Positions 1 to 9,622 of a stretch of 21,962 nt of DNA are shown in pieces. The notes under the pieces were generated by a model that was not told where the DNA came from, ran no database searches, and saw only the letters and a program-made list of their open reading frames with translations. Source of the stretch: Collybiopsis luxurians FD-317 M1. Taxonomy: Eukaryota > Basidiomycota > Agaricomycetes > Agaricales > Omphalotaceae. Every line of letters begins with the position of its first letter. The first letter of the stretch is position 1. The position numbers and the translations under genes were made by a program. The stretch covers positions 776,915 through 798,876 of the forward strand of contig KN834761.1 of assembly GCA_000827265.1 (NCBI GenBank), in the 5' to 3' direction.

Positions 1-517
1 AGAGGCAATGAAGCTGTTGTCAAGTTGCTGCTTGAAAATGGTGCAGATGTAAATGTCCAGGTTGGTGAATATGGGAATGTACTCCAGGCAGCTGCAAAGG
101 GAGGCAGTGAAGCTATTGTCAAGTTGCTGCTTGAAAATGGTACAGATGTGAATGCCCAGGGTGGTCAATATGGGAATGCCCTCCAGGCTGCAGTGCAGGG
201 AGGCAGTGAAGCTGTTGTCAAGTTACTGCTTGAAAATGGTGCAGATGTGAATGCAAAGGATGGTGCATATAGGAATGCACTCCAGGTAGCTGCACAGAGA
301 GGCAATGCAGTTGTTGTCAAGTTGCTGCTTGAAAATGGTGCAGATGTAAATGCCCAGGTTGGTGAATATGGGAATGTACTTCAGGCAGCTGCAAAGGAAG
401 GCAGTGAAGCTATTGTCAAGTTGCTGCTTGAAAATGGTGCAGATGTGAATGCTCAGGGTGGTCAATATGGGAATGCCCTCCAGGCTGCAGTGCAGGGCGG
501 CAGTGAAACTGTTGTTA
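1..517 (+). repeat. 297-bp (three-unit) internal duplication within the ankyrin array
   Basis: Bases 1-220 recur at 298-517 with about a dozen differences by eye. The diagnostic run VGEYGNVLQAAAK followed by GGQYGNALQAAVQ occurs in both places, exactly three 99-bp ankyrin units apart. This indicates that the array grew by duplication of three-unit blocks as well as single units. Confidence 0.8.
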
Positions 518-948
518 AGTTGCTGCTTGAAAATGGTGCAGATGTGAATGCCCAGATTAGTGAATATGGGAATGCACTCCAAGCAGCAGTGCAGGAAGGC
601 AGTGAAGTTATTATCAAGTTACTGCTTGAAAATGGTGCAGATGTGAATGCCCAGGGTAGTTTCTATGGGAATGCACTTCAGAAAGCTGTGAAAGAAGACA
701 ATGAAGCTGTTGTCAAGTTACTGCTTGAAAATGGTGCAGATGTGAATGCCCAGGGTGGTTTCTATGGGAATGCACTTCAGACTGCTATTCAGAAAGGCAA
801 TGAAGCTGTTGTTACATTGCTGCTTGAAAATGGTGCACATGTGAATGCTCAGGGTGGTTTCTATGGGAATGCACTCCAGGCTGCTGTACAGGAAGCGGAT
901 GAAGCTGTTGTCAAGTTGTTGCTTGCACATGGTGCAGATCCAATATAG
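1..948 (+). CDS. Ankyrin-repeat protein, C-terminal part (5' end outside window)
   Basis: The frame is open from base 1, so the true start lies upstream. It encodes nine complete 33-residue ankyrin units plus a partial unit at each end. The unit pattern is LLLENGADVNAQ, then GxYGNALQAA, then a short helix ending in VVK; the last unit stops at LLLAHGADPI before TAG. Ankyrin arrays are protein-binding scaffolds. In agaricomycetes this pattern is common at the C-terminus of large NACHT/NLR-like proteins, but no such N-terminal domain is in the window, so that assignment is only a possibility. The repeats are unusually uniform in DNA, which points to recent unit expansion. The gene is almost free of CpG, like its flank. 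There are no in-frame stops, so it may still be functional. Confidence 0.9.
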   Translation, partial: RGNEAVVKLLLENGADVNVQVGEYGNVLQAAAKGGSEAIVKLLLENGTDVNAQGGQYGNALQAAVQGGSEAVVKLLLENGADVNAKDGAYRNALQVAAQRGNAVVVKLLLENGADVNAQVGEYGNVLQAAAKEGSEAIVKLLLENGADVNAQGGQYGNALQAAVQGGSETVVKLLLENGADVNAQISEYGNALQAAVQEGSEVIIKLLLENGADVNAQGSFYGNALQKAVKEDNEAVVKLLLENGADVNAQGGFYGNALQTAIQKGNEAVVTLLLENGAHVNAQGGFYGNALQAAVQEADEAVVKLLLAHGADPI

Positions 949-1680
949 GTCCGCTTCACAAATTTCATCCAATTGCAGCAAGTTTGATTAAATTCTCTTC
1001 TTTCTGTTCCACTTTAGAATCAAGATGTAAAATGCACTTGTTACCCATAACTGAAATTTCTTGAAGTTTGGCTCCATGCAAAACTGTGTAATTCTAAAAT
1101 TGCAATCATGAACATAGTAAGCAACAAGTTGATCATTTTACTGGGGGTATATACTTGATCAAAACCACAATTGACAAGAATGTCCATTGGGTATAAAGAG
1201 TGTAACATTTGTTGAAAAAGAATATAACTCAAAGAGCATATCAGATCATAACTAAGTTAGGCAGCATGTCAATGCAGCAGCATTTTAATGTCATCTGTAC
1301 AGATGCAAAGTTGTCCCCATTGTAAATTTAGGTGAGCATAGTTCATGATAGATTGGCAAAATTCATCTTGCACAGCTTCAAGTTTTAGAGACATTAAATC
1401 CCCAGAACTGGGATAAAATCCCCAGGAATTTCTAGGCAGTAGGGGGAACTTAGTATTGAAAAGTATTTAGACAATATTTATACCCAATGTGCCATCAAAT
1501 GACAAATATTGCATCAAGTACTATTATTTTACCATTTAGTACCTCCAAGTTGAGTCAGAACAACTAATGGACTGGAAGGTGGTGTACTATAGGCAAGCCT
1601 GCTGGTAACAGGAACTCAGAAATGGCAGTTGTGAGGAACCTTGTGATGAGAATGCAGCAGGAAGAAATGAGTGATTTGAA
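949..1680. other. AT-rich intergenic DNA downstream of the ankyrin gene
   Basis: This stretch holds the 3' flank of the ankyrin gene. I see no convincing coding frame, RNA gene or clear repeat. The short frames present lack codon structure or family motifs. Confidence 0.5.
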
Positions 1681-1865
1681 TACATCAGGAAAAATCCCCT
1701 ATAGCCTAGACACATGTGGGCTGTCCTCAGGCAGTTTAAGGCTTCTTGGGAGTCCTAGGCCACACAGGCTGATCAGGGTGCCAGAGGACACCCCCCCAAT
1801 CCTGTGGAGCTTGAGGGTCCCTGGGGATCCCTGGGGATCTTTGAGGTGTCCTGAAGCTTCAACAT
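1681..1865 (+). repeat. GC-rich dispersed module starting TACATCAGGAAAAA
   Basis: The module begins with TACATCAGGAAAAA and continues as CAGG/CCTGG-rich DNA, including CCAGAGGACACCCCCC and repeated CCCTGGGGATC. It passes into TGGAAATAATA and then AT-rich DNA. The order and wording match the modules starting at 4451 and 6554, so it is a copy of the same family. No inverse terminus is found for this copy. A short open frame across it (1622-1879) is explained by the repeat. Confidence 0.6.
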
Positions 1866-2640
1866 ATGAATGGAAATAATAAAATATACATTCATCTGTT
1901 CTTTTACTTACTCTACTCTATATATTCTACTCTTGTACTGCTTCTTATGTACTGTAGTATTGTATTTTACTTGATGTATAGTGGGCCAACACTAATGCAT
2001 GGCAGGACTTGTGCCCTTTTCAGTGGGTGACTTCCTGTAGGCATTACTTTCCAAAAAATGTACAATTAATCATTTGGAATGCTCAGGAAATGGCCTGCCA
2101 GATGCCCTCAAAAGAATGGAATTTCAAATTTAAGGTCCACTGTAGGCTTTTGGTTTACAAAGGGGTCCCAACCCTTGTGTAAATGCTTTTTTGACTCTTG
2201 TTGGCATTTCCTAGTCCATTTGGGGGCATTCTGGTGACTGAAGCCAAGTAGGTCTGAACCAACTAGGATCAACAAAATTAGGTGAGCATGATGCTTCACC
2301 TCAGCTTTGGCAGGAACAATAAGTCAAATAACTTGACTCATAATCTAATTTCCAATAAGTGCCAGATTGTTTACTGGAAGCATTACTTGCTGCAGGAAGT
2401 CAGTGACTGGAACAAATTACCTTGCAGATCCTGGATCATTAATTATCAATGTAATGAAAACTCACTAAACTTGTATAAATTGCAAAAATTAGATCAATTT
2501 AAAATTGCCTGCCTTGGATCAGGCACAGAATTATCAGAGCAGAAACTCAGCATTCCATTCTATGCATTTGTAATTATATACTTGTAATGGTACATTATCA
2601 CCTAGTACTTCAGTTTTTCTAGTCAGTTATTGCACTTTAA
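1866..2640. other. AT-rich non-coding stretch
   Basis: The first about 110 bases resemble the AT-rich tail of the dispersed family (TACTCTACTCTATATATT-like). The rest is unremarkable. The longest frame (2282-2587) has no recognisable motif and is not supported as a gene. Confidence 0.4.
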
Positions 2641-2840
2641 GTACAGTCAAATATACTAATGTAAGCTTTGTATTGACTTAACATACTCCAGAACAGTATA
2701 TTTGGGCAGTGCAAAGCCTACACATATGTACATAGTATATATACAATAGGTTATAATAATATTGTGCATGTCTTAACCATGGGAAAATTTTTTTGATTGT
2801 AGGCAGTTAATGGTGAGCTCATCATGTGATTTATCAAAAA
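2641..2840 (+). repeat. AT-rich dispersed block, copy 1
   Basis: This block shares a series of words with 4850-5035, 5705-5885 and 6925-7110: AAGCTTTGTATT, ACATACTC, ACAGTATAT, an ATATGTA/ATAGTATATA tract, ACCATGGGAAAATTTTTTTG, and GAGCTCATCATGTGATTT. Two other copies follow a GC-rich module with the TACATCAGG end, so this appears to be the distal part of the same element type. Confidence 0.6.
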
Positions 2841-3186
2841 TCTCTGCATAATTGCATCAAATAAATATTCTGGTTGTGTATTTACATAGGAATAATATGT
2901 AACTATATAGTATGTTCTGACAGATAGATGTAAAATAGAAAGTGGCACAAGATACTTATAGCTTAATGTTGCCACAGCTTGCAATTTAGCTGACTAATAG
3001 CCAAAACTGAACAATGGCTTAAGCCCAGCTGCCCAAGCTGACAGCTGGTTCCATTCAGCCAACTTCACACAGCTTCAAGCCACAATGTACAGTTTAGTAG
3101 TACCAGTTTGGGGATAAGAAAAGCATTAAAAATTAGCATGTATTTTGTACAGATCCTTGGTCAGACTTACAGATATTACCACTTGC
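2841..3186. other. Non-coding stretch between repeats
   Basis: This is AT-rich sequence with a GCCCAGCTGCCCAAGCTGACAG-like patch around 3025-3050. I see no gene and no clear repeat boundary. Confidence 0.35.
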
Positions 3187-3424
3187 AACATCAGGAAAAA
3201 GCCCTAAAGTCCAGGCTACCCAGGCTGGCCAGAGGACACCCCATAAATCCTAGGCAACCTTGGGCTCTCTGAGCATCCTGAGGCCATCTCAAAGCCATTT
3301 TTAACTGGCCTCAGATGTCCCAGGGAGCACAGGTCACCCCAGGGATCCTCAGGGATCTTGAGGCTGCCTAGGATTTGGGGGGTGTCCCTGGGCAGCCTGG
3401 CTTCAGGTCATTTTCTCTAATGAA
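3187..3424. mobile_element. Foldback MITE-like element (about 240 bp)
   Basis: The left end carries ACATCAGGAAAAA. The right end carries a diverged inverse, TTTTCTCTAATGAA at about 3411. Inside, the arm at 3211-3260 (CCAGGCTACCCAGG, GGACACCCC, AAATCCTAGGCA) pairs with the reverse complement of 3361-3400 (CCAGGCTGCCCAGG, GACACCCC, AAATCCTAGGCA). This gives a long imperfect hairpin with no coding capacity, so it is a non-autonomous foldback element related to the TACATCAGG modules. The terminal TA is not intact on the left. Confidence 0.6.
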
Positions 3425-3734
3425 GCATGCCCATCCATTGGGGGGCTCAAAACACACCAATTGGTTAAATGTCACTGGCATTATGGTATCAGATAGTAGC
3501 AGCCAGAGTCCTTCACAGTTGCAGATTGTGTGTAGCAACTTACTAGCAATGCTACTGCTGCCTATGGCAAACATAGGTATGCTTATTTTTTCTGGTTTGA
3601 ACCCCACCAGCCTGAGCTGGCTGAAGGAGTGCTCAGCCAGCTTTAGTTCAGCCAATGACCACATGAAGCTGCTGTAGCAACACCAATATAGCTAAAGGCA
3701 TGATAAATTTTTAAATTTGGGTGTGAACACCATT
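3425..3734. other. Non-coding stretch
   Basis: Open frames of about 100 residues exist on both strands here (3375-3677 plus, 3368-3664 minus). Neither shows a family motif, and they mirror each other in low-complexity AGCTGGCTGAA-like DNA. I do not support a gene. Confidence 0.35.
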
Positions 3735-4400
3735 TGAAAGGGAGAGGCAAATTTGGCATGTTTGTAGGTCTTTTGGCAGATGAACAAATTCCCACTACCT
3801 TAGACCTGGTCCTTTTTTTCAACTTGAAGTCCAGTCAAAGCATTCGATCAATCATTCTTGCCATATTTGGTATGCTTATGTCAAGATTATGTCATGACAC
3901 TTATTACATACTTCCACAACACTTTGCAGGTTCCTCTACAGCTTTTCTCTCATTTTCAAACTAAGAATGTCCAGGATTTCCTTTACTATTTCTGCACCTA
4001 TTGCTCAGTTGGCATATAACTCCCACCATGCTAGGCCAGTCTATTCTTTCTCACAACAGAGTCTCTATCTGCAATCTCCATTTGGTTACCTCAAATGCCC
4101 TGTTCAACATTCTATTGACTTTTACTGTTTCCCTCACCTTCCATCTTTGGGACTGTCCAGCTAGAGCAAGTGTTATTCTTGGATCAGAATTTTACAATGC
4201 ATGTACTTGTTTGAATGCACTATACCTTTTACAGGAGATTCCCACATGTTCAATTTGGAAAGATGTTGAAGCACTTCCTTTCCCACCTTCATCCACTTTT
4301 CCCCCAGGTGTGTATTGTCCAAATAAGCCCTTCAGGTCTTGTTGTTCAATCCATGATTGCCATTGAATTTTTAGTACTCTTGCCTAAATGCACCGGATGA
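3735..4400 (-). pseudogene. Decayed unidentified protein gene (minus-strand relic)
   Basis: Read on the minus strand, one frame stays coherent from about 4345 down to 3735 despite about 15 stops (TGA, TAA and TAG). Peptide-like stretches include LDNTHLGEKWMKVGKEVLQ, TGLAWWELYAN, EIVKEILDILSLKMREKL, CNKCHDIILT, LIECFDWTSS and WEFVHLPKDLQTCQICLS. Several stops fall where Trp, Gln or Arg would fit, as C-to-T or G-to-A decay would give. A second frame is also open near 4400-4150, so an indel is possible there. I do not recognise the family. Its setting among repeats suggests an old transposon-encoded protein, which is inference only. Confidence 0.4.
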
Positions 4401-5186
4401 TTTATCTGCTGTTCAACTCATATAATCTTTGCCTCAGGGACATGCAAATTTACATCAGGAAAAAGTTCCATATGCCCAGGCTAGCAGTGGCTAGTCTCAG
4501 AGAGTTCAGGTAAGCCTAGGCCACCCAGGTCAGCTGGAGTGGTCAGGAGGCACCCCCCAATTCCTGAGGATCCTAAAGATGCCTGAGGTTTCTATAAAGA
4601 TTCCTGAGAGTGCCTGAGGCTTCCCTGATAATCCCTGGGAATCCCTGGGTAGCCCTGGGTAGCCCTGAGGCTTCAAAGAATAAATTGGAAATAATATTAT
4701 ATCTTACTCTATTCTGCTACCACTCTATCTTACACTCCATCTACTAGCTCTGTATTAACCCTCTAAGCTATAGTATTGCATTATATTGTATGTAATGATA
4801 GTTTCTCACCTACTGTTTCATATCTACACTTTATAGCACAATATTATTGTATTTAGTACAAGCTTTGTATTAAGCTAACATACTCGAGCACAGTATATCA
4901 GTATAGTACAGATCCTATACATATGTATATAGTATATGTACAATGGTTTATAATGATAGTAAACATAATCTGACCATGGGAAAATTTTTTTGATTGTTAA
5001 CAGTTCACAGTGAGCACATCATGTGATTTGTTTTAAAAGCAAAATTCTGTGAATATTTCCAACTATATAAATGTTCCTTTTGTGTATTTACACAAGATTA
5101 ATACTTCACTATGTGTTTGTAATATAATTTTGTATTATTTGTATGATTTATGATATTTCTACTCCAGGGATCCCCAGGGACCCCCA

Positions 5187-6304
5187 GAGAGCCCTCAAAG
5201 ACACTTTAGAGATACTTCAGAAATCTTTCAGAGAGCTTGAATGTCTCTAGGATTTTGGCCATAGCCTAGGCTGCCCAGGTTACCCAGGCTACCCAAAGCT
5301 CCCAGAGGTGCCTACATCAGGAAAAATAGCTTGAGCTTGGGGTTAAATTATAACAACCTCAAGAAACCTAAGAAGCATAGGACACTTCAAGTACTTAGGT
5401 TACCTAGGTTTCCACAGTCCAACCCCTATATCCTAGGGTGCCCTAGGTTGTCCTAGGTTGTCTCATATTGCCCCAGGTTGCCCCAGGTTGGCTCAGGTTG
5501 GCTCAGTTTACCTGAGGTTACCCCAGGTTGCATAAAGGGTTAATAAGTAAAAATAATATTTCTTTATATATTACTGTTTGTACTCTATTCTATTGTATAT
5601 AGTGAGCTATTGTACTTGTATAGTAGTAGTAGTATTGAACTTGTACATATTTTATGTATAGTATATATGGTGTATATTTTTGTCAGGTATTATACTTTAT
5701 AATATATTACAGTACACTAGTATTAACCTAATATACTCAAGTACAGTATTTCAGTACAGTAAAGAGCTTATACAGGTACATATAGTGTGTATATAGTATG
5801 GTATAATTGCAATATACTTGTTTTGACCATATGAAAATTATTTTGATTGTAGACAGCTCACAGAGTTGCATCATGTGACTTATGTTGAATTTCAGTTTCT
5901 ATGAGTTATCTATGACTAAGAAGGTATCCTTGTCATGCATTTAGGATAGATTAAAGCATAGGTATATATATTCAATATAATTTTGCCTTATTTGGTAATA
6001 TTTACAGCATCACTCAGGTATCCCAAGGATACCTGAGGTTTGCCCAGGATATTGGCATTTTCTAGGTTACCTGAGGTTCACCCAGGTTGCACAGGTCACC
6101 TAGGTCCCTCAGGTTGCTCCAGGTTGCCTCCTAGGTAACCTGAGGCTCAGATCATTTTTCCTGATGTAGGCTAAAACCAAAATCCTAGAGAGCCCTCAAA
6201 GACACTTCAGAGATACTTCAGAAATCTCTCAGGGAGCTTAAAGGTCTTTAGGAATTTGGCCATAGCCTAGGCTACCCAGGCTACCCAAAGCTCCCAGGGG
6301 TGCC
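5187..6304 (+). repeat. Diverged unit of about 120 bp, repeated at 5187-5312 and 6187-6304
   Basis: Both copies read GAGAGCCCTCAAAGACACTT, AGAGATACTTCAGAAATCT, GGCCATAGCCTAGGCT, ACCCAAAGCTCCCAG and then GTGCC. The left copy carries about 8 extra bases in its CCCAGG part. The inner element lies exactly between them, so these were probably adjacent tandem units of the outer element before the insertion. Confidence 0.7.
5313..6168. mobile_element. Nested TIR element (inner copy) inserted at TA
   Basis: The left TIR TACATCAGGAAAAA (5313-5326) and right TIR TTTTTCCTGATGTA (6155-6168) are perfect 14-base inverses. Removing the insert and one TA rejoins GTGCC-TA-GGCTAA. The uninterrupted sister unit reads GTGCC-TA-GGCTAA at about 6300, which shows the likely pre-insertion state. 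The interior contains tandem CCCCAGGTTG words (5450-5530), an AT-rich block (about 5540-5990) shared with other copies, and a final GGTTACCTGAGG-rich part. It has no coding capacity. Confidence 0.65.
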
Positions 6305-6553
6305 TAGGCTAAGGCCAGAATCCTAAAGACCTTCAGGGTACCTTGGCTACCCTGGGCCAAGGGTAGTTTTCCTGATGTAGCAGATCATGTGATTGGTTAT
6401 TTGAGTTCTGGACAACATTTCTGTGGCCCATTGTATGCCAACTGACTTTGCTTTTGTTATGTTGCATGACTCAAATGCTGTACATGGGAAACTGGCATTG
6501 TAAAGTAGATTTAGTTGTCCTTCATAGAAATAATAACTAAAAATACACCAAAA

Positions 6554-7110
6554 GTCATCAGGAAAAAGGTCCTATAGCCAGGCTCATATGGGTTGTTATC
6601 TGATGGCCTAAGGCTTCTCAAGGCTTCTCAGGGGTCCTAGGTTGTCTAGGCTATCCAGGATGCCAAGGGACACCCCCCAATTCCTGAGCACTCTCAGGTT
6701 GCCTGAGGGTCCCTGGAGATCCCTGGGGCATCCTGAGGGCTCTAAAATGTGAATGCAAGATAATATTGTATATTCTCATCTCTTTCTATTCTTACTCTAC
6801 TATACCTCATTCTATATATTATTCTACTCTATCTCATATTGTATTTAACTTTTTTGTATTCAACTACTATATCTACAGATTATTATCAGTTATTATACTT
6901 AATTGTACACTATTATATAGTACTGTATAGTAGTTTAAGCTTTGTGATAACCTAACATACTCAAGTACAGTATATCAGTATAGTACAGAACCTATAAATA
7001 CATATATAGTGTGGATACTATTAGTTATAATAAGGGTGAACATATTTTGATCATGGGAACAGTATTTTAATTGTAGATAGTTCATGGTGAGCACATCATG
7101 TAATTTATTT
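6554..7110 (+). repeat. Dispersed element copy with CATCAGGAAAAA end
   Basis: The copy starts GTCATCAGGAAAAA, with the first TA lost. It runs through a GC-rich module (GGACACCCCCCAATTCCTGAG, also seen near 4548), then an AT-rich tract, then the shared block at 6925-7110 (ACATACTCAAGTACAGTATA, ATCATGGGAACAG, GAGCACATCATGTAATTT). No inverse right end is visible, so it is truncated or diverged. Confidence 0.55.
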
Positions 7111-7317
7111 TAAAAGTATGAATCTGCAGCCAAACAAATATTTTTATTGTGGATTTATACAATACTATTACACAGCTATATATTTTGTCACAGATTTCTC
7201 ATATCACCCTAAACACTCTTTAGTCATAGTAACTCAGCCATTATTTTCCTTCATCTTATCTATTGATCTTATCTGTGCCATGTACTATCAATACATTACT
7301 GTAAGTAGTATAGTAGC

Positions 7318-7365
7318 TTGTGCCACTAGTCTGTGTCACTAGCCTGTGCCACTAGTTTGTGCCAC
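7318..7365 (+). repeat. 13-bp short tandem repeat, about 3.7 units
   Basis: The unit YTGTGYCACTAGY is repeated head to tail (7318-7330, 7331-7343, 7344-7356, 7357-7365 partial). It lies just upstream of the retrotransposon promoter region and could lie at or near the LTR edge. Confidence 0.7.
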
Positions 7366-7420
7366 AGGACCAGGGTTAGGTATCATAGGTCTGACAGTAT
7401 CTGGGGTCCTAGTACACATG

Positions 7421-7428
7421 TATATAAG
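7421..7428 (+). promoter_or_regulatory. TATA box of the retrotransposon LTR/leader
   Basis: TATATAAG sits about 760 bases upstream of the gag start. It is followed by a pyrimidine-rich stretch (TCTTTTCTACCTTCTC near 7470) and a candidate splice donor AGGTGAGTAAG near 7542. This is the expected layout of an LTR promoter, but no second LTR is in the window, so the LTR itself is not proven. Confidence 0.4.
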
Positions 7429-8185
7429 TAGATGGGTCTGTGGCATAACACCCCAGACTTAACAACATCTTTTCTACCTTCTCAGAAGCAACTCTTCCTC
7501 ATACTAAGTTTGATCTATCCCCAACCTTGACATATCTAAACAAGGTGAGTAAGAATTGTAATAGTTTGTTAAGTCTGCTTCTTTTTGTCTGTTGTTGCTG
7601 CAAAGGACACAAGCAAGCCTTTTGTTTACAGGTGTACAGTCTGACTTAGTCATTGGCACTGGGGGCCTTTTCTCTATTTAGGTTCTGGGGGATATTTTGA
7701 GACTGTTGCTGCAAGGGACAGTTCTCTTTGTTGGGAAGCAATCTCATACTTTTGGGAGTAATCTCATTTGTGTGGGGTGTGGTTTCAGGATCAAATGCTG
7801 ACCTTCCTTTGCTGGGCCCAAGGCGTATAAGAGGAACTTGCTGTATTTGTTACAACAGGCTGGTGTAGATTCATGTATCTCTTTGAGTGATGGCTCTCCA
7901 GTTTTGGGCAAGGAGGAAATTGTGCAACACAACTCCAAACCATTTGCTACATGAAGGGAACACATAGAGATCCCCTCATCCATTGGCATCAAGATCATCA
8001 AGACTTGTACACCATAATCAGTCATTTTTTATTCCTTTTCCTTTTGTACCTTGTCTGCTGAAATAGGGACACTGTACTTATGCTATTTGCCTTTGCCAGT
8101 ATCACTATGTCTCATGCCATTACCAAGGGACCTCATATATTTTTCTTTTCAATCAAACTTGGCTAAATTAAGACTCTAAACAGAA
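7429..8185 (+). other. Retrotransposon 5' leader region
   Basis: About 750 bases lie between the TATA box and the gag ATG. A donor-like GGTGAGTAAG at about 7542 and acceptor-like TTTACAG at about 7625 suggest a possible leader intron. A 93-residue frame on the opposite strand (7744-8025) has no motif and is probably chance. I could not place a primer-binding site or the LTR end. Confidence 0.3.
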
Positions 8186-9622
8186 ATGTCTTATACTCAA
8201 TATACACCTACCATTCAAATGGAAGATGTCAACAATTGGGCAGAGAATGTTAGCAAAAATGTGGACATGGCTGCAATTGGCTTCAGCACAGAAGTTCAAT
8301 GCAACCAAATTGGTTTACTTCTTTGTAATGCCCATGAGACAACCACAGCTACAGCTAAAAATTATGCTGATAAACATATTGAAGGAGTATCTGATTGGAT
8401 GAATGAGGCTTTTGAGGTCTCCTATGCGACCCAAGATGCCTTGAAACAAGAAGTCAAAAGTCTTTGACAAATAGTAGAAACCCAAGCAGAACTTCTTCAT
8501 GCTTATAAAGCTCAATTGGATTGACTCCCAGCTGATGCTGGATCTGGCCCATTCAGAGGTCCCAAAGTACCTGAACCACCTACCTTCTCTGGGACTGATA
8601 ATAAAATGTCCTTGGAGGATTGGATGAACCAAGTCACTTTGTACTGCTCATCATCAGGAATTGTTACAGACCATCAAAGGATTGTAACTGCCCTCACTCA
8701 GTTGTGTTCACCTGCAACCACATGTATGAAAAAGTACTTTGATGACAATCATCTTGGAAAAGATTTGGGTTCATGGGATAACTTTGCTAGTGAGCTTAAT
8801 GCCATCTATGGTTGCCGAGATGATAAAGAAGAAGCAAAGGATGAAATAACACAACTCTGGACTAATAAAACATTGGCAAGCAAGGACTTTATTAAATATG
8901 CTGAACAGTATCAGACTCTCGCATGCATTGTGGATTATTAAGATGGTATCCATATTGATAAGTTATGTGGAGTCATTTCACAAGAGCTGTGAAATGCACT
9001 TGTTGTGTTTGAAGTATCTGGTAAAACTCCTAACAAATGAGAGGATTATCTGGAACTTCTTCTTATGGCATATAAGGCCTTGCACCCTGAAAAGTCCAAG
9101 AGTGTGATTTTTGGTACTAGCAATAGTAAAGGCAATAGCAGTAATGACCCTAATGCAATGGAGATAGACATGGCAAAGAGGAGTAAAGGCAAAGCACCAG
9201 AACAGGCTAATTCCCAGGAACCTAAACATAAATACTGCCAAATATGTGCTGGAAAGGGCATGAAATCAAAGGCAAAAACACACAATACTGTGGATTGTTG
9301 GGATAAACCTGGAAATGAAGATAAATGGCCTGCTTCTAGACCCTCCTCATTGTCATCCCCATTGACAACTGGTCAAGGAAATACAAAAGGACAGCCAGCT
9401 CAAGGAGCCAAGAAGTCATTCAAAGCAAGGCTGTTGGAAATATTTGATGAAATGGACAATGATGAGCCAGCACCCCCAGCTGCAGCTCTCAATGTCAACT
9501 CAATGAGCATCACTGAAATTGTTCCACCTGGGCTCACTGGAAAGGGAGCAGCTGCACAAGTCGATGAAGTGCAGTCAGGGCCTTCTAGGCAAATAAAGCA
9601 ACCCCAATGGGCTAGAAGTTAA
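8186..9622 (+). pseudogene. Ty3/gypsy-like Gag, interrupted by five stops
   Basis: One frame runs from ATG 8186 to TAA 9620-9622 and is broken at TGA 8465, TGA 8522, TAA 8939, TGA 8990 and TGA 9038. Typical fungal gypsy Gag features appear in order. There is an N-terminal helical part, then PPTFSGTDNKMSLEDWMNQV with the long helical retrotrans-gag region (LGSWDNFASELNAIYG, FIKYAEQYQTLA). A basic linker follows, then a zinc-knuckle-like CQICAGKG...HNTVDCW with wide spacing. Gag packages element RNA into virus-like particles. The four TGA codons fall where Arg (CGA) or Trp (TGG) would fit, so the copy has decayed and cannot make full-length Gag. Confidence 0.8.

Larger units (their letters stand above)
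4451..6379. mobile_element. TIR element with TACATCAGGAAAA ends (outer copy)
   Basis: The left end is TACATCAGGAAAAA at 4451-4464. The right end, GTTTTCCTGATGTA at 6366-6379, is its inverse. The body runs as a GC-rich CAGG/CCTGG module (4465-4672), an AT-rich block (4673-5160), then units of about 120 bp rich in GGCTACCCAGGCTACC. No transposase frame is visible, so the element is non-autonomous. A second element of the same family (5313-6168) interrupts it. The TA at each extreme fits a TA target duplication of the Tc1/mariner kind, but TIR wording alone does not settle the superfamily. Confidence 0.5.

Noticed and set aside
223..981. Minus-strand open frames across the ankyrin array
   Set aside because: They repeat with the 99-bp ankyrin period and are antisense shadows of the plus-strand gene.
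1622..1879. Small plus-strand gene
   Set aside because: The frame runs through the GC-rich dispersed module, and the same words recur elsewhere without the frame being kept.
3368..3677. Overlapping open frames of about 100 residues on both strands
   Set aside because: No family motif; both overlap the end of the foldback element and low-complexity AGCTGG-rich DNA.
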